DNA of 64,000 bases from Phycisphaerae bacterium RAS1 (lineage in GTDB: Bacteria > Planctomycetota > Phycisphaerae > UBA1845 > Fen-1342). Position numbers and translations under genes: made by a program. The notes beneath the pieces were generated by a model. That model did no database searches. It saw only the letters and a program-made list of their open reading frames with translations, and was not told where the DNA came from. The DNA lies in the NCBI GenBank assembly GCA_007859745.1, contig SMLU01000001.1, forward strand, positions 806,001 through 870,000. The letters run 5' to 3'. Positions 1 to 8,634 of the stretch are shown here, in pieces (the stretch's first letter is position 1; every line of letters begins with the position of its first letter).

Positions 1-1704
1 GAACGTCACTGGCGGCAGCGGCGTCTCGATCGAAACGGGGCCGACATGGATCGTACCGCGCGACGTGGATGACAGACCGGGGATTTCGCTGATGCGGATT
101 TCGCCGGTGGCGCCGAGCCCACCAGCGCGAACCAGGGAGAGCAACTGCGTCACGCCGCGTACATTGACAAGGCCGGCGCACTGCTGGTCGATGCGGACGC
201 GCCCCGTCGACGTCAGCGCTGCGTCAATCACGATGGTCCCCGCATGCCCCGCCTTGGTGTGTATGTCGCCGGAACAGGTGCCATCGACGTCGATGCTTCC
301 TTCAATGTCGTATTCCGACTCGATCAACCCGCTCAGATTCGCTCCGACGCTCACCGATCCCAGCAGTTTTCCGCCGACGCGAATGTCGCCAGGGCAATCG
401 CCGAGCACGTCGATCGCGCCGGAAAGATCGCCCGCCACGAGCATGTCGCCGGGACACTGGCCGAGCACGGCAATTGAACCGATGACGCCTCCGCCGACGA
501 CCATCTCTCCCTTCATGTTGCCGCCAATCTGCACGGTCCCGCGCGCGTCTCCGTCATACTGGTCGACGCGCGGCCACTCGAACCTGCCGCCCAGGTCTCC
601 GTCGATGGTGATCTGTGCGGACGCCGCCATGTTGCCGCCGTGCGCGCCGACGAAGCCCCCCGTTGCAACGTCGCCGAGAACGGTCATCGACCCCGAGAAC
701 ATTCCGCCGTGGGCGCGAAGCGCGCTCAACGCTCCGACGCTTTGAAACGTCGCATTGCCGGAGAACTCGCCCTCGGTGTTCAGCGTGACGAAACCGCCGT
801 CCCGGATGTCCCCTCCATTCACAATCTCGCCCGTCGCATCGCCGGTTATCTCGAACCACCCAACCACGTCCGCGCCGAGCAGGTCGACCACCCCGGAGAG
901 ATTGCCGACTTTCACCGTCTGACCCGCATCGACGCCGGTGTGAAGCAACAGTTGCCCGGCAAGATCTGACTCCGGAGAGCCTACCGCGAGTTCCAATTGG
1001 CACTTGCCGGGCATGCTCGCGATGTCGATGTTGACCTGAGAGTCAATCGATCCGCCGATGACGAAGTACGCGCCCGTTTCAACGTAGTTGGTGATCGCGA
1101 GGGCGGCGCGCAAGTCCCCGCTGAGTTGCAACCACTTGAGCACGGGCGCGCTGATCGCCGCCCCCGGCAGCACATCGCCGTCGATTGTCAGCGAGAGCTT
1201 CCCGCCGGCGCCATTGGCGTCGCTCTCAATCGTCAGCGGCCCGGTCAAGTCGCCGGCGATGTGCGAGCCTGAGCCGATTGACGAGTGGCCGGACCAGCTT
1301 CCGGCGTCGAGGTTGATCGTGCCCACGTCGGCGGCGCCGGCGCCGCCGTCTTTCGTGATTGCGACGGTGAAGTTTTGCGACGGTGAGCTCGGGTCGATCG
1401 TCAGAGACGCGATGTTGACGACGGTGTTCGTGGGCTGGCCGTCGACGAGCTCGACCGCGTAGACCTCCCAGCCCCCGTCGCCAGTCTTGAGCACGATATT
1501 CGGCTCGCCCCCGGCGTTGAACGTGACACGAAAATCGGTGTCGGGATCTGGGTTGGCTGCGAGGCTCCACTCGACGCAGGCGCGCACGCTTGTGCCGCTC
1601 ACGCACGCGGAGCCGCCTGCCCAGCAGGTCCCAGTGTGTGAAATCACGCACGTGAGCGCCAAAATCCCCACCAGGCAGGGCGGCTTCCCGAATTGCGTTG
1701 CCAT
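1..1704 (-). CDS. Secreted glycine-rich repeat protein, C-terminus off the left edge
   Basis: An uninterrupted frame of 568 codons starts at ATG 1704 and is still open at base 1, so the C-terminus is missing. The N-terminus looks like a signal peptide (MATQFGKPPCLVGILALTC..., probable cleavage near CWAGG). The rest is made of short, irregular repeats rich in Gly, Val, Asp and Ile, such as GDMLVAGDLSGAIDVLGDCPG and IRVGGKLLGSVSVGANLSG. This resembles right-handed beta-helix or bactofilin-like stacks. I do not recognise a catalytic motif. It is divergent from the dockerin-type gene at 1791, with only 86 bp between the starts. A surface or matrix structural protein is the most I would infer. The frame is certain; the function is unknown. 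Confidence 0.75.
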   Translation of the reverse strand, partial: MATQFGKPPCLVGILALTCVISHTGTCWAGGSACVSGTSVRACVEWSLAANPDPDTDFRVTFNAGGEPNIVLKTGDGGWEVYAVELVDGQPTNTVVNIASLTIDPSSPSQNFTVAITKDGGAGAADVGTINLDAGSWSGHSSIGSGSHIAGDLTGPLTIESDANGAGGKLSLTIDGDVLPGAAISAPVLKWLQLSGDLRAALAITNYVETGAYFVIGGSIDSQVNIDIASMPGKCQLELAVGSPESDLAGQLLLHTGVDAGQTVKVGNLSGVVDLLGADVVGWFEITGDATGEIVNGGDIRDGGFVTLNTEGEFSGNATFQSVGALSALRAHGGMFSGSMTVLGDVATGGFVGAHGGNMAASAQITIDGDLGGRFEWPRVDQYDGDARGTVQIGGNMKGEMVVGGGVIGSIAVLGQCPGDMLVAGDLSGAIDVLGDCPGDIRVGGKLLGSVSVGANLSGLIESEYDIEGSIDVDGTCSGDIHTKAGHAGTIVIDAALTSTGRVRIDQQCAGLVNVRGVTQLLSLVRAGGLGATGEIRISEIPGLSSTSRGTIHVGPVSIETPLPPVTF

Positions 1705-1790
1705 GTGCTGCTCCTTTGGCTAAAATAGACCTAGTTCTGGCGCGCCGACGACCGGCGCGTGCAAGCTCTTAGCAATCGGCGTACCAACGC

Positions 1791-2825
1791 ATGCTCCGTC
1801 AAGGACTCTTTTTCGCAGTTTCTTGTCAGGCCGCATTGGCCGGAGTGTTTGTGTACGAGTGTGACCAGACTCCGGCCAACGCTGGATGGGATGTTCTACA
1901 GGTCTGGTGCGCCCCGTTGGAGTGGGTCGTCCAGGGCTGGCTCTACCAACACGTCGAGCTCTGCCCAGGATACGATGAGCCCAACGGCCAAACGGCTAGC
2001 TATCGCCGATCGGCCGATGATCTCGCGGGTGCGGTAGACTCATACATTGAGTGGCGCTTGCAAACTGACGCGCCGCGAACTGAAATCCCCTGGGGTGGTG
2101 GTGCCGCGTTGGCTGTCGCTGATGATGTCTCCTGGTACAGCTTCAACGTCGCCAGCGATCAAGCCAAGTTGTTTCGCTCGAGTGATCTTCCGATCGTTTT
2201 CGTCGCCATCACGCACGATTTACCTCATACGTACCGTCTGGAGGTGCGCGGCACTTCGATGTACACCTGGTACGTCGATGGCGAGATAGCTGACTCTGGC
2301 GTACCCGTCGGGCCATTTCCGGGCGCAAACCCGCGCATCACTTGGCGCGCGAGGTCGGCTTATGAACCGAACACGACGCGCTGGGATTACATCCGCTACG
2401 GCACGATTCCCGCCGACGCCAGCGGCGACTATGACAGCGACGGCGACGTGGACGCGGACGATTTCTACTTTTTCGAGGAATGCGCCCTCGGCGACGGCGT
2501 GCCCAGCGGTCCCGGATGCCGGTTTGCGGATTTTGACGCAGACGGGGACACGGATTGCGACGACTGGGCCGAGTTCGCGGCCCGCTGGTCCGGCCCGCCC
2601 GAGACATTGCCGCTGCTTTCGCTCTGCGCCACCCAACTCGGCGACCTGAATTGCGACGGCAATGTCAACATTCTCGACATCAATGCCTTCGTTCTCGTAC
2701 TCTCCGATCCCGCCGCATATACCACCGCCTATCCCGGCTGCAACCCCGCCAATGGCGACATAAACGGCGACGACGCCATCAATGTCCTCGACATCAACCC
2801 GTTCGTAGCCTTGCTTTCACTGTAG
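1791..2825 (+). CDS. Secreted protein with EF-hand-like and dockerin-like C-terminus
   Basis: 344 residues. The N-terminus (MLRQGLFFAVSCQAALAGVF) resembles a signal peptide. Residues about 20-210 form a beta-rich region (SWYSFNVASD, YRLEVRGTSMYTWYVDG) that may be a concanavalin-like lectin fold, which is an inference. Residues about 212-270 carry acidic Ca-loop-like motifs (DYDSDGDVDADD, DFDADGDTDCDD). The last 65 residues are two dockerin-type repeats: GDLNCDGNVNILDINAF and GDINGDDAINVLDINPF. The same tail occurs on six other genes or pseudogenes here. The exported function is unknown. The stop codon lies at the edge of an inverted repeat that may end transcription. Confidence 0.8.
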   Translation: MLRQGLFFAVSCQAALAGVFVYECDQTPANAGWDVLQVWCAPLEWVVQGWLYQHVELCPGYDEPNGQTASYRRSADDLAGAVDSYIEWRLQTDAPRTEIPWGGGAALAVADDVSWYSFNVASDQAKLFRSSDLPIVFVAITHDLPHTYRLEVRGTSMYTWYVDGEIADSGVPVGPFPGANPRITWRARSAYEPNTTRWDYIRYGTIPADASGDYDSDGDVDADDFYFFEECALGDGVPSGPGCRFADFDADGDTDCDDWAEFAARWSGPPETLPLLSLCATQLGDLNCDGNVNILDINAFVLVLSDPAAYTTAYPGCNPANGDINGDDAINVLDINPFVALLSL

Positions 2826-2893
2826 GGTGGGCATTGCCAACCATTGCTCCCGTTGCGCGTCGGGGACCGAATAGTGGGCAGTGCCCACCCTAC
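2822..2893. repeat. Inverted repeat (gtagggtgggca ... tgcccaccctac)
   Basis: The arms gtagggtgggcattgcc and gggcagtgcccaccctac pair almost perfectly around a loop of about 35 nt. The left arm overlaps the TAG stop of the preceding dockerin gene. It lies between convergent genes, so a bidirectional 3'-end role is possible, but there is no T-run. Confidence 0.75.
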
Positions 2894-2914
2894 CGGCTGC
2901 GTGCTCTGCGGTTG

Positions 2915-5900
2915 CTACCGGTTGTGCGGTTGCGGGCCGCGAAGGTCCGTCCGCGCCGGCGGAAGCTGCGGCGCCGGACGATTGGCGAATTTCGCCGCGT
3001 CACGCGTGTGCTGGCTTTCGAGCGGCGTCGGCTTGCCGTGGATGAACGCGTAGCGCACGGCGCCGCCCGCCTGGCAGACGTGATCGGTTGTGATGATCAC
3101 GTTCGCCAGCTTGCCCGCGTCCAGTGAGCCGTAGCGGTCGGCGATGCCCAGAATCTCGGCCGAGGTCAGCGTCAGGCTGCGCACCGCCGCGTCCGGGTCG
3201 AGGCCGTGAGCGACGGCCATGCCGGCGTCGATCGGCAGCAGCTTGGCCAGGTCGGCCTCGCGGTGGCCGAAGCAGAACCTGACGCCCGCCGCCGCCATCA
3301 CCGCCGGGGCGCGGTAGTTGCAGTCCCACTCGTCCTCTTCGCGCGGGTTGCCGAAGACGCCTTCATAAATCACCGGAACGCGCCGGGCCGCCAGCAGGTC
3401 CGCCATGCGCCATGCGTCGCGCCCGCCGACCAGGATCGGCCGCACGCCAACCTGCTCGGCAAAGAGTAGCGCTTCCAGCATGGGCTTGTAGCTGTTGACA
3501 TAGAACAGGACCGGCTTTTCGCCGCTGATAAAGGGGCGCATGGCTTCAAAGCGGGCGCTGACAGCGATGTCTGGACCGGTCGTTCGTAACGACGTCAACC
3601 CCGTGCTTGGCGCACGGGGTTCGGACAGACCGCCCGCCGCCGCTCTTTCCGAACCCGCCGCGCCAAGCGGCGGGGTGTCGTTCTTTCTCGCAGGCGTCAT
3701 CTCCGCGTAGCGCTTCGCATCGCGGAAGAACCGCTCCGTCCGTCGAAGCTGCTTTTCCCAGGGCTGCTCTTCGGCGCGGTCGCGGCGGAAGTCTTCCGGC
3801 GGCGGGGCTTCGATGATCGGCTTAGGCGGCGCCGACGGCAGGTTCACGACCAACCCCAGCCGCACGTCGGCGACCATCTCGTCGGTCGTCCAGCCGTGCA
3901 TGCGCAGCAATCCGGCCTGGCCGGCGACGAGCGGCCCCTCGGGCACGACTAGGGAAAGCAACACGCCTTCCGCACGCACAACGTCGATCATTCGGCTATG
4001 GGGATTGAAGGCTGAGACGGCCATCAGGTCCGGCTGGAACGTGCCGATCTCGCTGTTGTCGTTGGTGACGTCCGCCTGGCCGACTTCCTGCAAGCCGGTC
4101 GTCGTCGCCGCGTTGATCAGCCCCGGCCAGACGTGCAAACCGGCGGCGTCGATGACGTGTGCGTCCTTCGGCGCCTGGCCGGCTTTGCCGACGGTCTCGA
4201 TCTTCTCGCCGCGGATCACCAGCATGCCGCGCTCGATCGCCGGACTGCTGACGGGGTGGATCGTCGCGTTCATAATCGCGTAGGCGGGCGCAGCAGGCGG
4301 CGCGGGCGCGGCGACCGGCTCGGCGCCGCTGCCCTTGGCAACTTTCGCGGCGGTCGGCGGAGTGGTGGCGGGACGGCGCGCGGCCTTCGGCGAAGCGGGA
4401 TCGAAATCACGATGAACGAAGTACACCTCGCCATCGACCAGTGATATCACGCAACGGCCGAACGTGTCGAGCGGATGACCGTCGAACACGGCCAGATCGG
4501 CGTCCTTGCCGACTTCGATGCTGCCGATGTGCTTTTCCAGTCCGAAGAGCCTCGCGGCGTTCAGCGTGATCAACCGCAGCGCCTCGGTGCTCGTCAATCC
4601 TGAGAACTTCATGCACTTGGCGGCTTCGAGGTTCATGTGCCGCATCAGCTCGCCCGAATCGGATTTGATGGTTGAGTTCACGCCCGCCCGCAGCAGCATG
4701 CCGGCGTTCTGCGGGATCGCGTCGTAGGCTTCCAGCTTGTAGGCCCACCAATCCGAGAACGTCGCCGTACCGGCCCCGTGCCGGGCGATCTCGGGCATGA
4801 TGCGGTAACCCTCCAGCACGTGATGCAGGGCGGCGATACGTACTCCGAACTCCTCCGCCACGTCCATCAGCCGCAGGATTTCGTCATGCCGGTAACAGTG
4901 CGTGTTGACCCACAGCTTGCCGTCGATGATGTCGGCCAGGGCTTCGAGGCGGATGTCGCGCCGCAGCGGCGGCACGTCCCGCCCGGCGGCCTTGGCGCGG
5001 GCGTACTCGGCGCGGCGGGCGGAATACTCCTGCCCCGCAGTCAGCGCGCGGCGGAGCGTCGCTTCGACGCCCATGCGCGTGCCGGGGAAGCGCAGGATTT
5101 CAGGCGGCTGGCCGAAGCGGCCGGGTGAGGGCATTCCGCCGCGCTTCACGTTTTCGCCCAAGGCCCATTTCACGGTCCGCGGCGCGTCTGGGAAGATCAT
5201 TTCGTCGGCGCTGCGGCCGTACTTGAGCTTCAGGATCACGTTCTGCCCGCCGATCGAGTTGGCCGAGCCGTGCATAGCGTGGATGCTGGTGCACCCGCCG
5301 GCGAGGGCGTCGAAGACGGTGCGGTCGTCGTGGCGGATGACGTCGGCCTCGCGGACTTCGCAGGTGACGCTGCCGGAGAATTCGTTTACGTCGTCGAGCG
5401 CGATGTGGGAGTGCGGATCCAGAATGCCGGGCATCAGCACGTAACCGGTCAGGTCGATCGTCTTCACGCCTTCGGGGGCGGCCAGGTCCTTGCCGATCGC
5501 CGCGATCTTGCCGGCCTTCACCAGCACGGACGTGCCGGGCAGGTCATCTCCCGAGATGGTCAGGACCAGCGCGTTTTTCAGAAAGACATTTCCGCCGGTT
5601 GAAACGGGCGGCTTGCGCATGGACTCGTTTTCGATCGGCCAGCGCGGCTCGTGCATCGCGATTTCTTCAAACGCATTCGCCGGCGCGGAAGATGAGGCGG
5701 GCTGTGTGCCGGGCGCGCTGGCCGGCGCGGATGCAGGTTGCGATTCACTGCCGGGCGCGCTGCTCGTTGCCGGCTGCGACGTGGGACCGCCTTTGCCCTC
5801 TTTTCCGCGGCCGCCAGGGCCTTTCTTGTCGTCGCCTTCGGCGTCGAATTCGAACAGCCGGCCGTCGACGATCGTAAAGCGGATCTGCGATTCCTTTTCC

Positions 5901-7240
5901 GAGAATGGTTTGTCGAAGACGACCAGATTGGCGCGCTTGCCGGTCGCGACCGAGCCGGCCTGTCCGTCGATCGCCGTGAGCCCCGCGGGCGTGATCGTCA
6001 ACGCCTTGAGCGCCGCATCGGCGGGCAGCCCGGCGGCGATCATTTCGCGAATGTTCTTGAGCGCGTCAGCGGGTTTCTTCGATTCGTATCCGGCGAAGCA
6101 CCACGTCACCCCCGCGGCTTCGAGCTGCTTCGCATTGTTGACCTGCTCGTCGCGCTGCCGAACTGCTTCGTCGTAGGCCGCCTTGGATTGGAACGGCCGC
6201 TCTTCCCAGTTCTTCCCAAACACCGACGAGTCGCCGGCCGCCTTGCGCAGCTTCTCCGGCTCCCACTTGTACTCGCGGGGCTTGTCCGGAATCTGCGTGG
6301 TGGCGAAGACAGGGACGTTGTCGGCCTTGAGGCGATCGGCGACTTTCCACGCCTCGCGCCCGCCGACGATGATGGGCTTGACGCCCAGTTCGCGCGACAG
6401 GTTCAGCGCCCGCAGGATTTCATCCGCCTGCTGGACTTCCCAGATGAAAACCGGCGCGGCGCCTTCCGCGGACTGCAACGCTTCGAGATCAGGATCAGCG
6501 GCAAGTTCGAGCGCCGCGTCAGCGTGCCGCGCAACGAACGCGCGAAGCTCATCGCGCCATTCGCGATCCCAGAAGAACTGCCGCAGGTGAGCCATGGCGC
6601 CCAGCGTCGTCGCCGGATAGCGCCCGCGGACGAACCCCGCCCCGCGCCGCCGCACAGGTTCGAGTGAAGCCGTCTGCGCCACGTCGGCGCGCAGCACACT
6701 TCGCCGCAGCGGCTCGGTCCCAAGCTGAACGACCGCCGCCCTCCCGCCGATGATCGCCCGCGGCGGCGCGAGCAGCGCCGTGGTGAACCCGGCCTTGCGG
6801 GCGGCGTCAAGGGTCGATTCGTCGGTCGTCAGACAATCGAGCACGCTGCGGCGGGCGTAGATTCCATTGCGATTCGCCTCGGGCATCGCGACCAGCGGCC
6901 CCTCGGTGATGGAGAGCGCCTCGCCCTCGGCCCGCTTTTCGTCGTCCTCTGTGTCTTTCGGATCGTTCACGCCGATGCGGCTGAAACCGTCGATGAATCC
7001 GGCGTAGACGTGCATTCCGGCCGCGTCGATGACGCGCGTGCCGGGCGGCAGCGTCACATCCGCGCCCACCGCGGCGATCCGGCCGCGCACGACGAGCACC
7101 GTTCCCGCGTCAAACGACTGACCCGGCGCCGCGACAATCGTCGCGCCGCGCAGCGCCAGCGGCGCGTCCAGCTCATATTCGTCGGCGCAAAGCAGAACGG
7201 GGAGTGCCCAAAGGCACACGGCGGCCAGAAGTCGCGGCAT
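2915..7240 (-). CDS. Giant three-module amidohydrolase-superfamily protein, exported
   Basis: 1441 residues, about three times a usual imidazolonepropionase-like amidohydrolase. A signal peptide (MPRLLAAVCLWALPVLLCADE) is followed by three modules, each opening with the composite beta-domain pattern (GATIV, VLVKAGKIAAIG, MNATIHPV). Module 2 (about 555-970) has the metal motif DPHSHIALDD near 610, further His at THCYRH and AALHHVLEGY, and Asp in IKSDSGEL, so it is probably the active one. At the HxH position module 1 (27-460) has GFIDGFSRIG and module 3 (1010-1410) has GLINAATTTGL, so both look inactive. A Pro/Ser/Ala linker (about 470-535) joins modules 1 and 2. Residues about 1189-1216 are encoded by an inserted REP-like element. 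Start: ATG 7240 with GAGG seven bases upstream. The substrate is unknown; cyclic amides or dipeptides are typical of the family. Confidence 0.85.
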   Translation of the reverse strand: MPRLLAAVCLWALPVLLCADEYELDAPLALRGATIVAAPGQSFDAGTVLVVRGRIAAVGADVTLPPGTRVIDAAGMHVYAGFIDGFSRIGVNDPKDTEDDEKRAEGEALSITEGPLVAMPEANRNGIYARRSVLDCLTTDESTLDAARKAGFTTALLAPPRAIIGGRAAVVQLGTEPLRRSVLRADVAQTASLEPVRRRGAGFVRGRYPATTLGAMAHLRQFFWDREWRDELRAFVARHADAALELAADPDLEALQSAEGAAPVFIWEVQQADEILRALNLSRELGVKPIIVGGREAWKVADRLKADNVPVFATTQIPDKPREYKWEPEKLRKAAGDSSVFGKNWEERPFQSKAAYDEAVRQRDEQVNNAKQLEAAGVTWCFAGYESKKPADALKNIREMIAAGLPADAALKALTITPAGLTAIDGQAGSVATGKRANLVVFDKPFSEKESQIRFTIVDGRLFEFDAEGDDKKGPGGRGKEGKGGPTSQPATSSAPGSESQPASAPASAPGTQPASSSAPANAFEEIAMHEPRWPIENESMRKPPVSTGGNVFLKNALVLTISGDDLPGTSVLVKAGKIAAIGKDLAAPEGVKTIDLTGYVLMPGILDPHSHIALDDVNEFSGSVTCEVREADVIRHDDRTVFDALAGGCTSIHAMHGSANSIGGQNVILKLKYGRSADEMIFPDAPRTVKWALGENVKRGGMPSPGRFGQPPEILRFPGTRMGVEATLRRALTAGQEYSARRAEYARAKAAGRDVPPLRRDIRLEALADIIDGKLWVNTHCYRHDEILRLMDVAEEFGVRIAALHHVLEGYRIMPEIARHGAGTATFSDWWAYKLEAYDAIPQNAGMLLRAGVNSTIKSDSGELMRHMNLEAAKCMKFSGLTSTEALRLITLNAARLFGLEKHIGSIEVGKDADLAVFDGHPLDTFGRCVISLVDGEVYFVHRDFDPASPKAARRPATTPPTAAKVAKGSGAEPVAAPAPPAAPAYAIMNATIHPVSSPAIERGMLVIRGEKIETVGKAGQAPKDAHVIDAAGLHVWPGLINAATTTGLQEVGQADVTNDNSEIGTFQPDLMAVSAFNPHSRMIDVVRAEGVLLSLVVPEGPLVAGQAGLLRMHGWTTDEMVADVRLGLVVNLPSAPPKPIIEAPPPEDFRRDRAEEQPWEKQLRRTERFFRDAKRYAEMTPARKNDTPPLGAAGSERAAAGGLSEPRAPSTGLTSLRTTGPDIAVSARFEAMRPFISGEKPVLFYVNSYKPMLEALLFAEQVGVRPILVGGRDAWRMADLLAARRVPVIYEGVFGNPREEDEWDCNYRAPAVMAAAGVRFCFGHREADLAKLLPIDAGMAVAHGLDPDAAVRSLTLTSAEILGIADRYGSLDAGKLANVIITTDHVCQAGGAVRYAFIHGKPTPLESQHTRDAAKFANRPAPQLPPARTDLRGPQPHNR
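3591..3672. repeat. REP-like double hairpin inside a coding sequence
   Basis: Two hairpins, cgtcaaccccgtgcttggcg/cacggggttcgga and tccgaacccgccgc/gcggcggggtg, belong to the same family as the intergenic elements at 52527, 58465 and 59603, but in back-to-back order. They are read in frame within module 3 of the amidohydrolase, giving PPLGAAGSE and GLSEPRAPSTG. Confidence 0.85.
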
Positions 7241-7338
7241 GGAGAGGCCTCGCAGAAAACGCCCGAAACATAGCGGGAAAAATGCTCGCGGGCGGAAGTG
7301 TAGTGGTCGCGAATGGCGCCCGCAAACCGCGCAGCGAC

Positions 7339-8103
7339 CTAGTCTTCCGCGCGATGGCTCGTTTGCAGCAGAGCCAGGTCGGTGGTCGCCCTGCTCAGCA
7401 GCGCCTTCATCTCGCGCACCGCCTCGCGCAGGCCGACGAACACCGCTCGCGAAACGATGCTGTGGCCGATATTGAATTCATCCACGCCGCCCAGGTGCGC
7501 TACCGGCTCGATGTTGCGGTAAGTCAGCCCGTGACCGGCATGCACGGTCAGGTTGCAGGCGAAGCCATGTTCCAGCCCTTCAGCCAGCGTGTTAAGCGCG
7601 CGGCGGCTGGCTGCGTCGGTGCGGGCGTGGGCGTAGGCGCCGGTCCAGAGCTCGATGGCGTCAAAGCCGCAGTCGGCGCAGGCCTCGATCTGCTCGCGGA
7701 TCGGCTCGATGAACGCGCTGGTCACGATGCCCGCGCCGTTCAGCTTTCGAACGACTTCGCGGACGCGCTTGCGAAACCGAACCACGTCCAGTCCGCCCTC
7801 GGTCGTCAGTTCCTCGCGCCGCTCGGGCACCAGCGTGCACTGGTCGGGCCGCAGCTTCGTCGCGATTTTCACGATCGCCGGCTGAATCGACATTTCCAGG
7901 TTGAACTTCACGGCCACCGTCTGTTTCAGAAGTTGCACATCGCGGTCGTTGATGTGCCGCCGGTCCTCGCGCAAGTGGACCGTGATTCCGTCGGCGCCGC
8001 CCAGCTCCGCCTCGGCCGCCGCCCAGACGGGGTCGGGCTCGTTCGTTCGCCGCGCCTGGCGGACGGTCGCCACGTGGTCGATGTTCACGCCCAGCTTGTT
8101 CAT
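7339..8103 (-). CDS. pdxJ: Pyridoxine 5'-phosphate synthase PdxJ
   Basis: 254 residues, close to the family length (about 240). PdxJ condenses 1-deoxyxylulose 5-phosphate with 3-amino-2-oxopropyl phosphate, the last ring-forming step of DXP-dependent vitamin B6 synthesis in the cytoplasm. Diagnostic motifs are present: LGVNIDHVATVRQAR at the N-terminus (catalytic His), VHLREDRRHINDRD, LVPERREELTTEGGLD, ELWTGAYA and VHAGHGLTYRN (His). The ATG at 8103 follows GGAGAGG. It is on the same strand as the amidohydrolase, 98 bp upstream of that gene's start, and could be co-transcribed with it; no functional link is known. The C-terminal 15 residues are variable. Confidence 0.97.
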   Translation of the reverse strand: MNKLGVNIDHVATVRQARRTNEPDPVWAAAEAELGGADGITVHLREDRRHINDRDVQLLKQTVAVKFNLEMSIQPAIVKIATKLRPDQCTLVPERREELTTEGGLDVVRFRKRVREVVRKLNGAGIVTSAFIEPIREQIEACADCGFDAIELWTGAYAHARTDAASRRALNTLAEGLEHGFACNLTVHAGHGLTYRNIEPVAHLGGVDEFNIGHSIVSRAVFVGLREAVREMKALLSRATTDLALLQTSHRAED

Positions 8104-8245
8104 GGCCTCTCCACGACGCCGCGCCGCGTCGGACTAGCGGACGGACGCGGATATTAGCGCCGTCGCGGACGCGCGTCACTGCGCGACTGGCGCGGGCGTG
8201 ACGCCTCTGGCGGACCGCACAACACAAACGGCGGCGGCGTTTTCA

Positions 8246-8463
8246 GCCCCGTCAGGGGAGAAAGAGTAAAGCCCACGGCGTAAGCTGTGGGGTAGCGGCC
8301 CGCGGCGTACGGCAGCCCCGGAGGGGCGAAACAACCGGGGCGCCTCCCGCGTCCGTCGCTTCTTTCGCCCCTACGGGGCTGCGTATTTCGAGGATACGGA
8401 GGTTCCCGGCCGCGATCCCACGGCTTACGTCGTGGGCTTTACTCTTTCGCCGCTCCGCGGCTG
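8246..8463. repeat. Long nested inverted repeat, about 218 bp
   Basis: The outer arms gaaagagtaaagcccacgg (from 8259) and ccgt..gggctttactctttc (to 8448) are inverted copies. Inside them a second pair, ggcagccccggaggggcg and cgcccctacggggctgc, forms another stem. It occupies most of the 8104-8634 gap and I see no gene in it. It looks like a miniature mobile or REP-type element; no transposase is nearby. Confidence 0.75.
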
Positions 8464-8548
8464 CCTGGTGTGTTCGCGGACGTCGGTCCAAACGAGGCCA
8501 AATGCGAGCCAAAACTGTCACGCACCCGCGACCGGCGCGTGCGTTGCA

Positions 8549-8577
8549 TTGAGTTCACGGCGCCGATCGGCTATCGT
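8549..8577 (+). promoter_or_regulatory. Candidate sigma-70 promoter for the M16 peptidase
   Basis: TTGAGT (8549-8554), a 17-nt spacer and TATCGT (8572-8577), each matching the consensus at four of six positions. It lies about 58 bp before the ATG at 8635. Pattern match only. Confidence 0.4.
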
Positions 8578-8634
8578 GCCATTTGAGCCTTTCTCCACGA
8601 GACTCGTTCGACACGCACTCTGGGAGCCACTCCG

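Noticed and set aside
554-1651. Several Arg-rich frames on the minus strand (554-1003, 981-1175, 1226-1651) and a 226-codon forward frame at 65-745
   Set aside because: They are shadows. The single frame from 1704 to 1 on the minus strand is unbroken, has a signal peptide and regular repeats, and explains the region.
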